Source: Olsenella_K sp050953285 (GTDB lineage Bacteria; Actinomycetota; Coriobacteriia; Coriobacteriales; Atopobiaceae). Taken from it: a stretch of DNA of 64,000 nt. The stretch lies in assembly GCA_050953285.1 (NCBI GenBank), contig JBMNMK010000002.1, positions 1,116,001 through 1,180,000 on the forward strand. Reading direction: 5' to 3'. The notes beneath the pieces were generated by a model. That model had not been told where the DNA came from, made no database searches, and was given only the letters and a program-made list of their open reading frames with translations. The number at the start of each line of letters is the position of its first letter. The first letter of the stretch is position 1. Position numbers and translations under genes: made by a program. Positions 8,164 through 16,728 of this stretch are shown one piece after another.

Positions 8164-8983
8164 GTACGACGCGCATAATCTTCCTGCATGGATGTGCGTG
8201 CAGGAAGATTATGTTGCTCCGCACTATAAGGATGGCTTCATCGCAAAGGGCATACTGTCCTTTGCCTCCATCTTGGCGAGATTTAGGCTCGACGATTCCC
8301 GCGGCTCACGCTATGCGCCGCCAACCGCGCTTGCCTTGGTCGGCATGTGCGTCTCAATCCTGATGATTTCTTTGAGCAACAACTTCATCTTCACCGCGGT
8401 TTTTCTCGCCATCAACCTGGTCAGGATGTGTCTTTTGCCCTCAAAGCACCTGGCACGCGTGCTGAAGCCGTCTCTTGTCGCTGCGCTCATTGCACTTACC
8501 ACGACGCTCCCCAGCATTTTTCTTGGACAGTACGCTTCCCCGGTGCTGATTACTTCAAAAGTTTTTGTGACAACATCGCTCGTGCTGCTTACCTCTGAGG
8601 CCTACCCTTCCCACGTGCTCACCGCTTCGCTCAGGTTGCTGGGCGTGACCAACAGCGTGATCTTCCTTTTTGACCTCACGCTCAGAAATATCGTGCGATT
8701 AGGTGAGATAGCCCGCCGGATGCTTGAAGCGTTGAGTGTAAGGAGCATTGGTCATATGCGCGATAAGACCCTGTCGCTGGGAGGCATTGCCGCTACGCTC
8801 TTCTTCAAGGCCAACAAAGCAGCAACGGAGGCACATGAGGCAATGGTGTGCCGCGGCTTTGTGGGCACCTACCCCACCTATCGCATGCACTTCTCGCGCA
8901 AAGACCTGGTGATAAGTATTCTATACTGCACGTATCTTGCTGCATTAGGCGCACTTTTTATATATACGCAAGGATTGGTATGA
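8153..8983 (+). CDS. larQ: ECF transporter transmembrane protein (CbiQ/LarQ type)
   Basis: T-component that couples the two ATPase subunits to the metal-binding protein. Hydrophobic helices run from about residue 55 to 125 and 150 to 180, with a terminal helix at about 255-275. The coupling-helix region reads RMLEALSVRSIG and MVCRGFVGTYPTY, matching the Ala-Arg-Gly-type motifs of CbiQ. The start is uncertain. The TTG at 8153 overlaps larMN by 11 bases and has a weak AAGG upstream; an ATG about 30 bases later is the alternative. Its stop overlaps the ATG of larO (ATGA), showing translational coupling. Confidence 0.85.
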   Translation: MSSKYDAHNLPAWMCVQEDYVAPHYKDGFIAKGILSFASILARFRLDDSRGSRYAPPTALALVGMCVSILMISLSNNFIFTAVFLAINLVRMCLLPSKHLARVLKPSLVAALIALTTTLPSIFLGQYASPVLITSKVFVTTSLVLLTSEAYPSHVLTASLRLLGVTNSVIFLFDLTLRNIVRLGEIARRMLEALSVRSIGHMRDKTLSLGGIAATLFFKANKAATEAHEAMVCRGFVGTYPTYRMHFSRKDLVISILYCTYLAALGALFIYTQGLV

Positions 8984-9738
8984 CCCATATTTCATCGCAT
9001 GAAGAAGCGCTCCATAACCCCCATAAGAACGCGGATGCCTCGCCGCTCATTGTGCTCGACAATTTCTGCGTGGCGCTCGACGGGCGCGCCGTGCTCAGGC
9101 ATGTTGATTTAAGTATTTATGCCGGCGAATGCGTGGTGCTCATGGGAGATAATGGCTCGGGCAAAACGTCCCTCTTGCGCGCGTTGGCGGGGCTTATTTG
9201 GGCAGATCAGGGTACTTATACGTTTCTTGGTAAGGCAATCGACAAGAAGAGTATGCGCGCGCAGGCGCTCTCCAAGTGGCTCCACCAGAAGCTGGGCTTC
9301 GTGTTTCAGGATTCTGATGCGCAACTGTTTTGTGCCTCGGTTGAAGATGAGATTGCCTTCGGTCCGCGACAGATGGGACTGACCGAAGAAGACGTGTCGC
9401 AGCGCGTGACAGATGTTGCCAAACTCCTGCATATTGAAGACCTGATTGAGCGCGCCCCCTACAATCTTTCGGGTGGCGAGAAGAAAAAAGTTGCGCTGGC
9501 AACGGTGCTGGCAACCAATCCCGACGTCTATTGCTTGGATGAGCCCATGGCTGGCCTGGACAAAAAGACGCAGACATGGCTGCTTGCAACCCTGATTGAT
9601 CTCAAGAGCGCGGGCAAGACCATCATCATCTCCACCCACGATCAAACCTTGGCAGACGAACTGGCAGATTGGTTTGTCTACGTAGGCGATTTTCACGGCT
9701 ACGAGAATCGGCCTCATGTGCATATAAACCAGTCATAG
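8980..9738 (+). CDS. larO: ECF transporter ATP-binding protein (CbiO/LarO type)
   Basis: ABC ATPase driving the nickel ECF transporter. Walker A is GDNGSGKTS, the Q-loop is FVFQDSDAQLF, the signature is LSGGEKKK and Walker B is VYCLDEP, followed by an H-loop STHDQ. 252 aa. The start is the ATG overlapping the larQ stop, with AAGGA upstream. It is the last gene of the cluster. A single ATPase gene implies a homodimeric energising module. Confidence 0.92.
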   Translation: MTHISSHEEALHNPHKNADASPLIVLDNFCVALDGRAVLRHVDLSIYAGECVVLMGDNGSGKTSLLRALAGLIWADQGTYTFLGKAIDKKSMRAQALSKWLHQKLGFVFQDSDAQLFCASVEDEIAFGPRQMGLTEEDVSQRVTDVAKLLHIEDLIERAPYNLSGGEKKKVALATVLATNPDVYCLDEPMAGLDKKTQTWLLATLIDLKSAGKTIIISTHDQTLADELADWFVYVGDFHGYENRPHVHINQS

Positions 9739-9893
9739 ATGCCGCTACATAATAAGAATTCTCTCATCATTTGGGAGATTTGTGCTGTGTCTGCACGATA
9801 TGCCAAAAACGTGGTTATATGGTTGAGGTTTCACCACTATAGTATGGTGACGTGCAAACGACCTCTCTGGTGAATCGTGTTTTGGGGAGACAC

Positions 9894-10835
9894 ATGGCTA
9901 CCAAATGCAATATCGTCGCAGATTCTTGCTGTGACTTTTCTCTTGAAGAGATTGAACAGGCGGGCATTTCCTATCTGTCATTTACCTATACAGAGGCCGA
10001 TAAGAACAACGGCTTTGCAGGCGTTGATGATCTGTTTCAGTCGCGCTCTGCCCATGAGTTCTATTCGGCCATCGCCCAAGGTGCTCACCCGCTCACCTCT
10101 CAACCCTCGCAGATTGTCTACGAGCAGGCCTTTGAGAAGGCCCTTGCCTCTGGCGTGCCCACCGTTTTCTTCTGTCTCTCAAGCGGCATCTCTGGCGCGT
10201 ACAACGGTGCGCTCACGGCACTTGAGCGCGTAAAAGAGCAGCACGGAGGAACGCTTTCGGTACCCATTTATGTGGTGGATTGCCTGGTTGGCTCTACCAC
10301 AGAGAACCTTTTCATGCACGCGGCCATCCAAAAGCGCGATCAAGGCTTGAGCGCAGAAGAGCTGGTGGCGTGGGCAGAAGAGGCTCGCTTTCACCTGCAC
10401 ACCATCTTTATGGTGGACAACCTTGATGCCCTGCACAGAGGCGGCAGAATCCCTAAATCTGTGGCCGTCGTGGGAGGCATTCTGGACGTGAAGCCGCTTC
10501 TGACCTTTAACCTGGACGGCTCACTTGCCATCATGGGCGCAGCGCGCGGTCGCACCAAGGCCATCAAGAAGATGGCGGCGTTTTATGAAGCATTCCACGA
10601 CAGTACGCAATACGGCCACGTGGTGGCGCTGGGCAATGCTGACAGCGCACATGAAGCACAAAGCCTTGAAGATCTTCTCGTCAAAAACGATCCTGGACTT
10701 ACCCGCTACACCTCAACCATCGGTCCTACCATCGGCTGCCATGTGGGGCCGGGCATGTTCTCCTGCTGCTTCTGGGGCAAAGACCGAAGGATAGACGCCT
10801 ACAACGATGCCAAGAACAAAGGTCGCGTGAAATAG
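9894..10835 (+). CDS. DegV family fatty-acid-binding protein
   Basis: Member of the DegV/FakB family, which holds a fatty acid for phosphorylation by FakA in the best studied systems. The N-terminal signature NIVADSCCDFS and the central FFCLSSGISGAYNGA loop are characteristic, with FMVDNLDALHRGGRIPKS and KPLLTFNLDGS further on. 313 aa. The ATG at 9894 has GGGGAGA just upstream; a GTG at 9852 in frame is less likely. A small inverted repeat (CACCA/TGGTG) lies at 9832-9849. It is monocistronic, ending in a bidirectional terminator. No fakA is nearby, so the ligand is by family only. Confidence 0.9.
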   Translation: MATKCNIVADSCCDFSLEEIEQAGISYLSFTYTEADKNNGFAGVDDLFQSRSAHEFYSAIAQGAHPLTSQPSQIVYEQAFEKALASGVPTVFFCLSSGISGAYNGALTALERVKEQHGGTLSVPIYVVDCLVGSTTENLFMHAAIQKRDQGLSAEELVAWAEEARFHLHTIFMVDNLDALHRGGRIPKSVAVVGGILDVKPLLTFNLDGSLAIMGAARGRTKAIKKMAAFYEAFHDSTQYGHVVALGNADSAHEAQSLEDLLVKNDPGLTRYTSTIGPTIGCHVGPGMFSCCFWGKDRRIDAYNDAKNKGRVK

Positions 10836-10913
10836 GCTGGCCACTGGGCTGCGCGGCCGTAGCGCATGGCCGCGCAGACTGACGTGTCCCGCTCACACAA
10901 CGCACCAGGTACG

Positions 10914-10946
10914 AAAAAGGAGCACCCCACAGGAGTGCTCCTTTTT
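10914..10946. terminator. Bidirectional terminator between degV-family gene and symporter
   Basis: Stem AAAAAGGAGCAC (10914-10925) pairs with GTGCTCCTTTTT (10935-10946), with A- and T-tracts on both sides. It therefore acts for the plus-strand DegV gene and the minus-strand symporter gene. Confidence 0.88.
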
Positions 10947-10947
10947 T

Positions 10948-10964
10948 GCAGGTTCTTCTCGCCC
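10948..10964 (-). repeat. Dispersed 17-mer GGGCGAGAAGAACCTGC (exact copy)
   Basis: Exact consensus copy on the minus strand, lying between the terminator and the symporter stop codon, so it is noncoding here. An identical 17-mer occurs at 52529-52545. Confidence 0.9.
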
Positions 10965-10966
10965 GC

Positions 10967-12403
10967 TTACTTGCGCTTGATAGCAGGTACATCTATGTGC
11001 TCGTAGCGATCAGGATCTCCCTGCTCGCCGATCTCTGTGGGACTTCCCTTAGCAGAAAACGCGTCCGCATCCACCGGCTCAGGATTTTCTCCCAAGGCCT
11101 CGGTATCCAGCGCATCCACGTTGTCGTTCTTGAATATGTCACGGTCCAGATAGCCCGTGAGCTGGGCCATGATGGTAGTCACCACGGCGTCGCCCGTGAT
11201 GTTGATAGCGGTGCGACCCATATCCAGCAGGCGGTCAATGCCCATGATCATGCCCACGCCTTCCGCTGGCAGACCGACGGAGTTGAAAACCATGGCCAGC
11301 ATGATGGTGCCCACGCCCGGCACGCCTGCCGTACCAATAGATGCCGTCACCGCCGTCACCACCGTCATGAGCAGCATGGCCGGGGTGAGCGTAATGCCAA
11401 ACGCCTGGGCGATAAACACCACGGCCACGCCCTGCATGATGGCCGTACCGTCCATGTTGATGGTTGCGCCCAAAGGAATGGTGAATGCAGCAATTTTCTT
11501 ATCGACACCAATGCGCTGCTCAAGCGTTTCCATGTTGAGCGGGATTGTGGCGTTAGAGGAGCTCGTTGAGAACGCAAAGACCATGACCGGCCAGAATTTC
11601 CGCAGGAAATGGAAGGGGTTGAGACGGGTGAATGCCAACAGCAGCAGCATGTAGACCAGCAGAAGTTGCACCGCAAGCCCTAGATAGACCGTTGCCACAA
11701 AGGCTATCATCGGCAGGATGCCCGAGATGCCCAAGTTGGCAAACGTCCTGCTGATCAGACAGAAAATGCCCAGAGGTGCCACCTTCAACACGAGCGAGAT
11801 CATCTTCATCATAACGGCGTTGAACTGCGAGAAGAACCTGTTGACCGTGGCTACCTTCTTACCCAGACGCCCCAGGATGAAGCCCAAAATGAGCGCGAAG
11901 AAGATCACCTGCAGCATGGAGCCCTCAGACATGGCGCTCACGATGTTGGTTGGCACAATGTTCACGAGGACATCTTGAAAGCTCTGGTCCATAGCGGTCG
12001 AACCTGGCTCCACACTTACCACAGATCCCAGGTCAAGGCCTACGCCAGGCCTCAAGACCGTGCCCAACGCCAGTGCAATGATAACTGCCAAAGCCGTGGT
12101 AAACAGGTACATGATAATGGTGCCCGCACCCACTTTACCCAGCATCTTTGGGTCAGAAATTGATGCGGCGCCCACCACGATCGAGCAGAACACCAAAGGG
12201 ATGACCAGCATCTGCATGAGCCGGATGAACCACTGGCCAAATACATAGAAGATGCCCTCAATCAGCACATTATCAACAATTGAACCATCTGAAACGCACA
12301 CGCTCAGAATGATGCCCGTAATGATGCCTACGACGAGAGAAATAAGTATTCTTGATGTCAGGCCAGCGCCTTTGCGAGAAGACGTTTCTGCAGCTACTCC
12401 CAT
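10967..12403 (-). CDS. Dicarboxylate/amino acid:cation symporter (SDF/DAACS family)
   Basis: Secondary transporter importing an acidic amino acid or dicarboxylate with Na+ or H+. Hallmarks are the serine-rich re-entrant loop FSTSSSNATIPLNME, the conserved TINMDGTAIMQG (NMDGT motif) and the later AVTASIGTAGVPGVG loop. There are about eight membrane helices in 478 aa, with a hydrophilic acidic tail of about 50 residues. The ATG at 12403 is used because GAGGTGGG precedes it; a TTG four codons upstream is weaker. Exact substrate cannot be read from the sequence. Confidence 0.9.
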   Translation of the reverse strand: MGVAAETSSRKGAGLTSRILISLVVGIITGIILSVCVSDGSIVDNVLIEGIFYVFGQWFIRLMQMLVIPLVFCSIVVGAASISDPKMLGKVGAGTIIMYLFTTALAVIIALALGTVLRPGVGLDLGSVVSVEPGSTAMDQSFQDVLVNIVPTNIVSAMSEGSMLQVIFFALILGFILGRLGKKVATVNRFFSQFNAVMMKMISLVLKVAPLGIFCLISRTFANLGISGILPMIAFVATVYLGLAVQLLLVYMLLLLAFTRLNPFHFLRKFWPVMVFAFSTSSSNATIPLNMETLEQRIGVDKKIAAFTIPLGATINMDGTAIMQGVAVVFIAQAFGITLTPAMLLMTVVTAVTASIGTAGVPGVGTIMLAMVFNSVGLPAEGVGMIMGIDRLLDMGRTAINITGDAVVTTIMAQLTGYLDRDIFKNDNVDALDTEALGENPEPVDADAFSAKGSPTEIGEQGDPDRYEHIDVPAIKRK

Positions 12404-12550
12404 ATCCCACCTCAATCACAAATGTATATAAGTGCATGTGTGTACGATTTTATGCTATAGGTAATCGCTGGTTCGCCGCAAAATACACGCAAAAATATGC
12501 CAAGTCTTCTCCGTGCTGTAACACGGTGCTCACGTGTCTTGCCGCCCCAA

Positions 12551-12558
12551 GACCATAA
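12551..12558. repeat. Left target-site duplication GACCATAA
   Basis: The 8-base sequence GACCATAA directly abuts the left inverted repeat of the insertion sequence and recurs directly after the right end at 13705-13712. Confidence 0.95.
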
Positions 12559-13704
12559 CTCTCCGTTAGACCAGCGTTGACGTAATAATGTCCCGTCCCC
12601 GCCCTAGGATGAATGTCGCCAAACATCAACATCGAAGAGACGGGGACGGGATGCTGGACATCATACTCCATGAGATGGAGGGGCTCTCCCTCGGGGAGAA
12701 GCGTGAGCTCATCTGTGCCACGAAGGCGGCGGTCGCGCGCGAGCTTGGCAAGCAGGCAGATGGCGCGACGCCCAGATCATGCCCCCGGTGCGGCTCTTCC
12801 TCCTTCATCAGGAAAGGGCACAATGCCGACGGCTCCCAGCGCTGGCTCTGCAAGGGGTGCGGGAGGACGTTCTCGTCCAAGAGCAGGGGCCTGCTCGCCG
12901 CCTCGAAGCTCGATGCCACGACCTGGGCGCTCTTCGTGGAAGCAACGCTTTCGGGCTCAAGCCTGAGGCAGTGCGCGAAGACGTGCCATGTGTGCCTCAG
13001 GACCTCCTGGTTCATGCGCATGAGACTCTGCGAGGTCATGGCGCGCTCGCTTCTCGCCTTCAGGACCGGACCTTCGGTCTCCTGGCAGGTAGACGGCGCC
13101 TACCTCGACGAGTCCCTCACGGGAAACAGGGCAAGGAGTGCTGCCAAGATGCCGAGGAAGCCTCACAAGCACGGCGGCGCCGTCCATGCGCGCGGCATCT
13201 CCAACCTCAAGGTCTGCGTCATCTGCGGAGCCAATGATGCCGGAGACGAGCTCTGCCGCGTGGCCGACAGGGGAAGGCCGAAGGATGAGGCCCTGAGAGA
13301 CGCCATCAAGGGTCTCGGTCCTGGCACCTGGGTGGCGACCGACGCCCATCAGGGCTACAAGCGCGTGCTTCCCGCCCTCGGCATCACCGAGCATGCCGCC
13401 ACCGACACGCGCCTGCAGAAGGACGGCGAGCTTGGCATGGTCAACGCGATGCACCAGAGGCTGCGCATCTTCCTTGCCCCATTCCACGGCGTATCCACCA
13501 AGTGGCTGGACCACTACCTCTCCTGGTTCCTTTGGCTCGAGCAGGCAAGGCGCTCGGACGCAGACGGGCTTCAGACGCTTTCCGGCCAGAGCGCCTGCGG
13601 CTTCTACGAGCATACGAGGCGCCAGATGATCGATCGTCCCCAGCCCTTCTGGGACTATTGGCAACGGCAGGGAGCGGCTACGTCAATGCTGGTCTAACAG
13701 AGAG
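12559..13704 (+). mobile_element. IS1595-family insertion sequence, 1146 bp, intact
   Basis: Terminal inverted repeats are at 12559-12584 and 13679-13704; 24 of 26 bases match, with outer ends CTCTC and the shared core GTTAGACCAGC. Perfect 8-bp duplications of GACCATAA flank it on both sides, the size known for IS1595 relatives. One transposase gene fills the element. Ends, gene and duplication are all undamaged, so the insertion is recent. It lies between the symporter promoter region and the HAD gene, and has put 1.1 kb between the HAD gene and whatever originally stood upstream. Confidence 0.95.
12588..13697 (+). CDS. IS1595 family (ISXO2-like) transposase
   Basis: DDE-type transposase. 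An N-terminal zinc ribbon, CPRCGSSSFIRKGHN followed by RWLCKGCGRTF, carries two Cys pairs. The catalytic domain shows VDGAYLDESLTG (first Asp), GTWVATDAHQGY (second Asp), and then the ISXO2 block HQRLRIFLAPFHGVSTKWL with a following YLSWFLWLEQ. The longest frame gives 369 aa. ATG codons at 12609 and 12651 are equally possible starts; the last has a GGGGACGGG upstream and would give 348 aa. The frame is intact and so probably active. GC content is slightly above that of its neighbours. Confidence 0.92.
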   Translation: MSRPRPRMNVAKHQHRRDGDGMLDIILHEMEGLSLGEKRELICATKAAVARELGKQADGATPRSCPRCGSSSFIRKGHNADGSQRWLCKGCGRTFSSKSRGLLAASKLDATTWALFVEATLSGSSLRQCAKTCHVCLRTSWFMRMRLCEVMARSLLAFRTGPSVSWQVDGAYLDESLTGNRARSAAKMPRKPHKHGGAVHARGISNLKVCVICGANDAGDELCRVADRGRPKDEALRDAIKGLGPGTWVATDAHQGYKRVLPALGITEHAATDTRLQKDGELGMVNAMHQRLRIFLAPFHGVSTKWLDHYLSWFLWLEQARRSDADGLQTLSGQSACGFYEHTRRQMIDRPQPFWDYWQRQGAATSMLV

Positions 13705-13712
13705 GACCATAA
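13705..13712. repeat. Right target-site duplication GACCATAA
   Basis: Identical to the octamer at 12551-12558. It marks the right boundary of the insertion. Confidence 0.95.
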
Positions 13713-13760
13713 AAACCAGATGCTAGAATATCCGCGTACGCACAACAGAAAAGGATGAAC

Positions 13761-14486
13761 ATGAACGAGAGCAACGCACCGACCGCATCGGTTGCACCGG
13801 CCACACCGGCCACACAGGCTGTGCCCCAGGCGCTTGAGGCTGTTATCTTTGACATGGACGGCCTCATGATTGATTCCGAGAGCATCTGGACGGCGGCGTG
13901 GGAGCCAACGCTGGCAGAATTTGGCATCCATGAAATTCCGGAGGGGCTGCCCGACGCATGCCGCGGAACCGCTGGCCCCACGCAGGTGGCACAGATTGAG
14001 AAGTACCTGGGCACCGCCGTGGACGCAGCCGCCATATCCCAGCGCCTTGAAGAAATAGGCGAGAAGAACGTGATTGAGCAAGCCACCAAGAAGCCGGGGC
14101 TGGATGAGCTTCTCGCCTATCTGCGCCAGATGAGGGTGCCACTTGCTGTCGCAAGCTCCGCCACACTGGAGCGCATCGACGTGCAGCTTGATCGGCTGGG
14201 GCTGACCTCCTATTTTGCGGAGCGCGTGAGCGGGCATGATCTGGCACACCCCAAGCCAGCGCCGGACGTGTTTTTGCTGGCTGCCAAGCGCCTTGGTGCG
14301 GCGCCTCATGCGAGCATGGTGCTTGAGGATTCACTGGCAGGTATTGCGGCGGCGCATGCAGGAGGTTTTATGCCGGTTATGGTGCCAGATCTGGTGGCGC
14401 CAACAAGCGTGGCTCGCGCGCAGGCATATGTCATCTGTCACGATCTTCTGGAAGTGAAAGCGCTCATAGCCGAACGGTGGGGCTAA
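13761..14486 (+). CDS. HAD-superfamily hydrolase, beta-phosphoglucomutase-like
   Basis: Cytoplasmic phosphatase or phosphomutase of HAD subfamily IA. Motif I is VIFDMDGLMIDSE (Asp nucleophile pair), motif II is AVASSAT, motif III is HPKPAPDVF (Lys), and motif IV is VLEDSLAGIAAAHAGG. The cap domain is helical. The first 20 residues are an Ala/Pro/Thr-rich spacer. Two ATGs stand two codons apart; the second is preferred because AAGG lies 6 bases before it. The dispersed 12-mer GGCGAGAAGAAC falls in the cap region, coding Gly-Glu-Lys-Asn. The IS lies about 50 bases upstream and may have altered its promoter. Confidence 0.88.
   Translation: MNESNAPTASVAPATPATQAVPQALEAVIFDMDGLMIDSESIWTAAWEPTLAEFGIHEIPEGLPDACRGTAGPTQVAQIEKYLGTAVDAAAISQRLEEIGEKNVIEQATKKPGLDELLAYLRQMRVPLAVASSATLERIDVQLDRLGLTSYFAERVSGHDLAHPKPAPDVFLLAAKRLGAAPHASMVLEDSLAGIAAAHAGGFMPVMVPDLVAPTSVARAQAYVICHDLLEVKALIAERWG
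14058..14069 (+). repeat. Dispersed 12-mer core GGCGAGAAGAAC
   Basis: Exact core copy on the plus strand inside the HAD gene, coding Gly-Glu-Lys-Asn. The flanking CCTGC extension is absent. Confidence 0.85.
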
Positions 14487-14542
14487 GGCGCCGGGGCCAG
14501 CGCAAGGTCCAGCGCAGTGTTCAACACGAGTTCAACTCACGA

Positions 14543-14578
14543 AAAACGGTACATCTACCTGCGTAGATGTACCGTTTT
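14543..14578. terminator. Strong bidirectional terminator between HAD gene and htpG
   Basis: A perfect 16-bp stem (14543-14558 and 14563-14578) with loop CTGC, flanked by A and T runs, lies between the convergent HAD and htpG genes. Confidence 0.9.
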
Positions 14579-14641
14579 GTGTTAGCTCTGCTGCGTGCAC
14601 AGAGGCCGCCTGAGATCTAGGCCGCGCATTTGCGCTGCAAC

Positions 14642-16612
14642 CTACATGAGCTCTGTCACGTCACGCGCAAACTCGATGGGATCGTCTATTGGCAAGCCCT
14701 CGATCAAAAGCGCCTGGTCATAAAGGATGTGGCCATAAAGCTTGAGCTTGTCGGCATCATCTTTGACGGCCTTCAGCTTCTCAAACACCGGATGCTTGGA
14801 GTTGAGCATAAGCACGCGCTCTGCCTTGGGCGCGCCACCCATGGCCTGCGCCTGGTCTTGCAGACGGCGTTCCATGTCCAAGGAGATGGGGCCTGTGGAA
14901 GACACCATTGCGGGGGTGTCAGCATCAAGTGAGGCAGAGGCCTTGACCTCGCTGACCTTATCGCCCAGCGCATCTTTGAGCGCCGAGAAAAGATCGGCGT
15001 TGTCGGTGTTGATCTGCTCCGCCTCTTTCTTCTCGTCCTCCGTTGCCAAATCTAAATCTGCATCTGCTACGTTGGCGAGCTCGATATCGCGCGCCTCGGC
15101 GCCAGCGTTTTCTGAGTCCCCGGCCTTGGCGTCCACGTGATAGCTGTGCATGAATTGGAACATGAACTCATCCACGTCCTCCGTGCAGATGAGCACATCA
15201 TAACCATGGGCAAGCGCGCCGCGCACGGCAGGCGTCTGAGAGACAAGCTCGCGGGACTCACCTGAGGCGTAGTAGATCTTGTCCTGACCCTCTGCCATTG
15301 CGTCTACGTACTCTTTAAACGTCACCATGCGCTCCGACTTAGCAGACCAGAACAGCAAAAGATCTGCCAGATCAGACGCCTTTGAGCCGTAGGAGGAGTA
15401 GATGCCAAACTTGATGCCACGTCCAAAGTTGGTAAAGAACTTCTCGTAGGCCTCGCGGTCGTTGTCGCGCATGGCCTCAAGCTCTGAGTGGATCTTCTTT
15501 TCCACACGGCGCGCAATGGCGCGGAGCTGGGCGTTTTGCTGCAGCGTCTCACGCGACACGTTGAGCTTCACATCGGGTGAATCGACGATGCCGCGCACAA
15601 AGTTGTAGTAATCCGGCAGCAGATCTGCGCACTTCTCCTGGATGAGGACGTTGTTGGTATAGAGCGCCAAGCCCTTCTCGTAATCTTTGCTATACAGATC
15701 AAACGGTGCCTGATCTGGGATAAAGAGCAGGGCATCATAGGAGAGCGTGCCTTCTGCATGGAAGCTTATAGTACGTGCCGGGTCGACAAAATCGTGGAAG
15801 CTGGCCTTGTAGAACTCGTTGTAATCCGACTGCTCGACATCTGCTGCGCGCTTCTTCCAGATGGGCGTCATGGAGTTGATGGTCTCAAGCTCCTGGTAGT
15901 CTTCATACTCTGGCTTGTAGTCATCACCCGCGTCTTCTGGCTTAGGCTTCTGGCGGCTCTTGGTCACCATCATCTGGATGGGATAGCGCACGTAGTTGGA
16001 ATACTTCTTGACCAGATCACGCAGGCCCCACTCTGACAAGAACTGGTCTGTGTCTTCCGTGTCGCTTTGCTTGCGCAGGTAGAGAATGACATCTGTACCG
16101 TGATCATCCTTGCTGGGGCGCTCGTCTTGAGCTGCGGGCTCAATGGTATAACCCTTCACGCCGTCAGACTCCCACGCAAATGCTTCGTCTGCCCCAAAGG
16201 CACGGCTGATAACGCGGACCTTCTCGGCAACCATAAAGGCGGAGTAGAAACCGACGCCAAACTGGCCAATGATGGAGACATCGTCGCTGGTGTGCTCCGC
16301 GTTTTCCTCCTTGAACTGTTCAGAACCAGAATGCGCAATGGTGCCCAGGTTCTTATCGAGCTCATCTTTGCTCATGCCAATGCCCGTATCAGAGATGGTG
16401 AGCGTGCGGGCATCTTTATCAAAGGCAAGCGTGATGGCCAGCTTGTCATGATCCACGTTGAGATCTGGGTTGGTCAAGCTCTCAAAATTGAGCTTATCGA
16501 GAGCATCTGATGCATTGGAAATAAGCTCGCGGAGGAAGATCTCCTTGTTGGTGTAGATGGAATTGATCATCAGATCAAGGAGCTTTTTACTTTCTGTCTT
16601 AAACTGCTTCAT
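14642..16612 (-). CDS. htpG: Molecular chaperone HtpG (bacterial Hsp90)
   Basis: ATP-driven homodimeric chaperone. The N-terminal Bergerat ATPase shows ELISNASDALDKL, ISDTGIGMSKDEL and GQFGVGFYSAFMVAEKV. The middle domain contains the SRETLQQNAQLRAIARRVEKK stretch with the catalytic Arg region. The C-terminal dimerisation domain follows an acidic linker rich in Glu/Asp (about 510-560). 656 aa is slightly longer than typical, because of that linker. The ATG of MKQFKTESKK is chosen by homology; an ATG nine codons upstream is possible, and AGAAGGGAAG lies between the two. Confidence 0.95.
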   Translation of the reverse strand: MKQFKTESKKLLDLMINSIYTNKEIFLRELISNASDALDKLNFESLTNPDLNVDHDKLAITLAFDKDARTLTISDTGIGMSKDELDKNLGTIAHSGSEQFKEENAEHTSDDVSIIGQFGVGFYSAFMVAEKVRVISRAFGADEAFAWESDGVKGYTIEPAAQDERPSKDDHGTDVILYLRKQSDTEDTDQFLSEWGLRDLVKKYSNYVRYPIQMMVTKSRQKPKPEDAGDDYKPEYEDYQELETINSMTPIWKKRAADVEQSDYNEFYKASFHDFVDPARTISFHAEGTLSYDALLFIPDQAPFDLYSKDYEKGLALYTNNVLIQEKCADLLPDYYNFVRGIVDSPDVKLNVSRETLQQNAQLRAIARRVEKKIHSELEAMRDNDREAYEKFFTNFGRGIKFGIYSSYGSKASDLADLLLFWSAKSERMVTFKEYVDAMAEGQDKIYYASGESRELVSQTPAVRGALAHGYDVLICTEDVDEFMFQFMHSYHVDAKAGDSENAGAEARDIELANVADADLDLATEDEKKEAEQINTDNADLFSALKDALGDKVSEVKASASLDADTPAMVSSTGPISLDMERRLQDQAQAMGGAPKAERVLMLNSKHPVFEKLKAVKDDADKLKLYGHILYDQALLIEGLPIDDPIEFARDVTELM

Positions 16613-16728
16613 AGAACACAGCTTCCCTTCTGCTTGCATGGCGCCTGTTGCGCATGTCCAACAGATAGCTATCTACCCTGTTAGAAATTCTCTATGCACT
16701 CAGCGGAGAAAATCTTCTATGACAGCAC

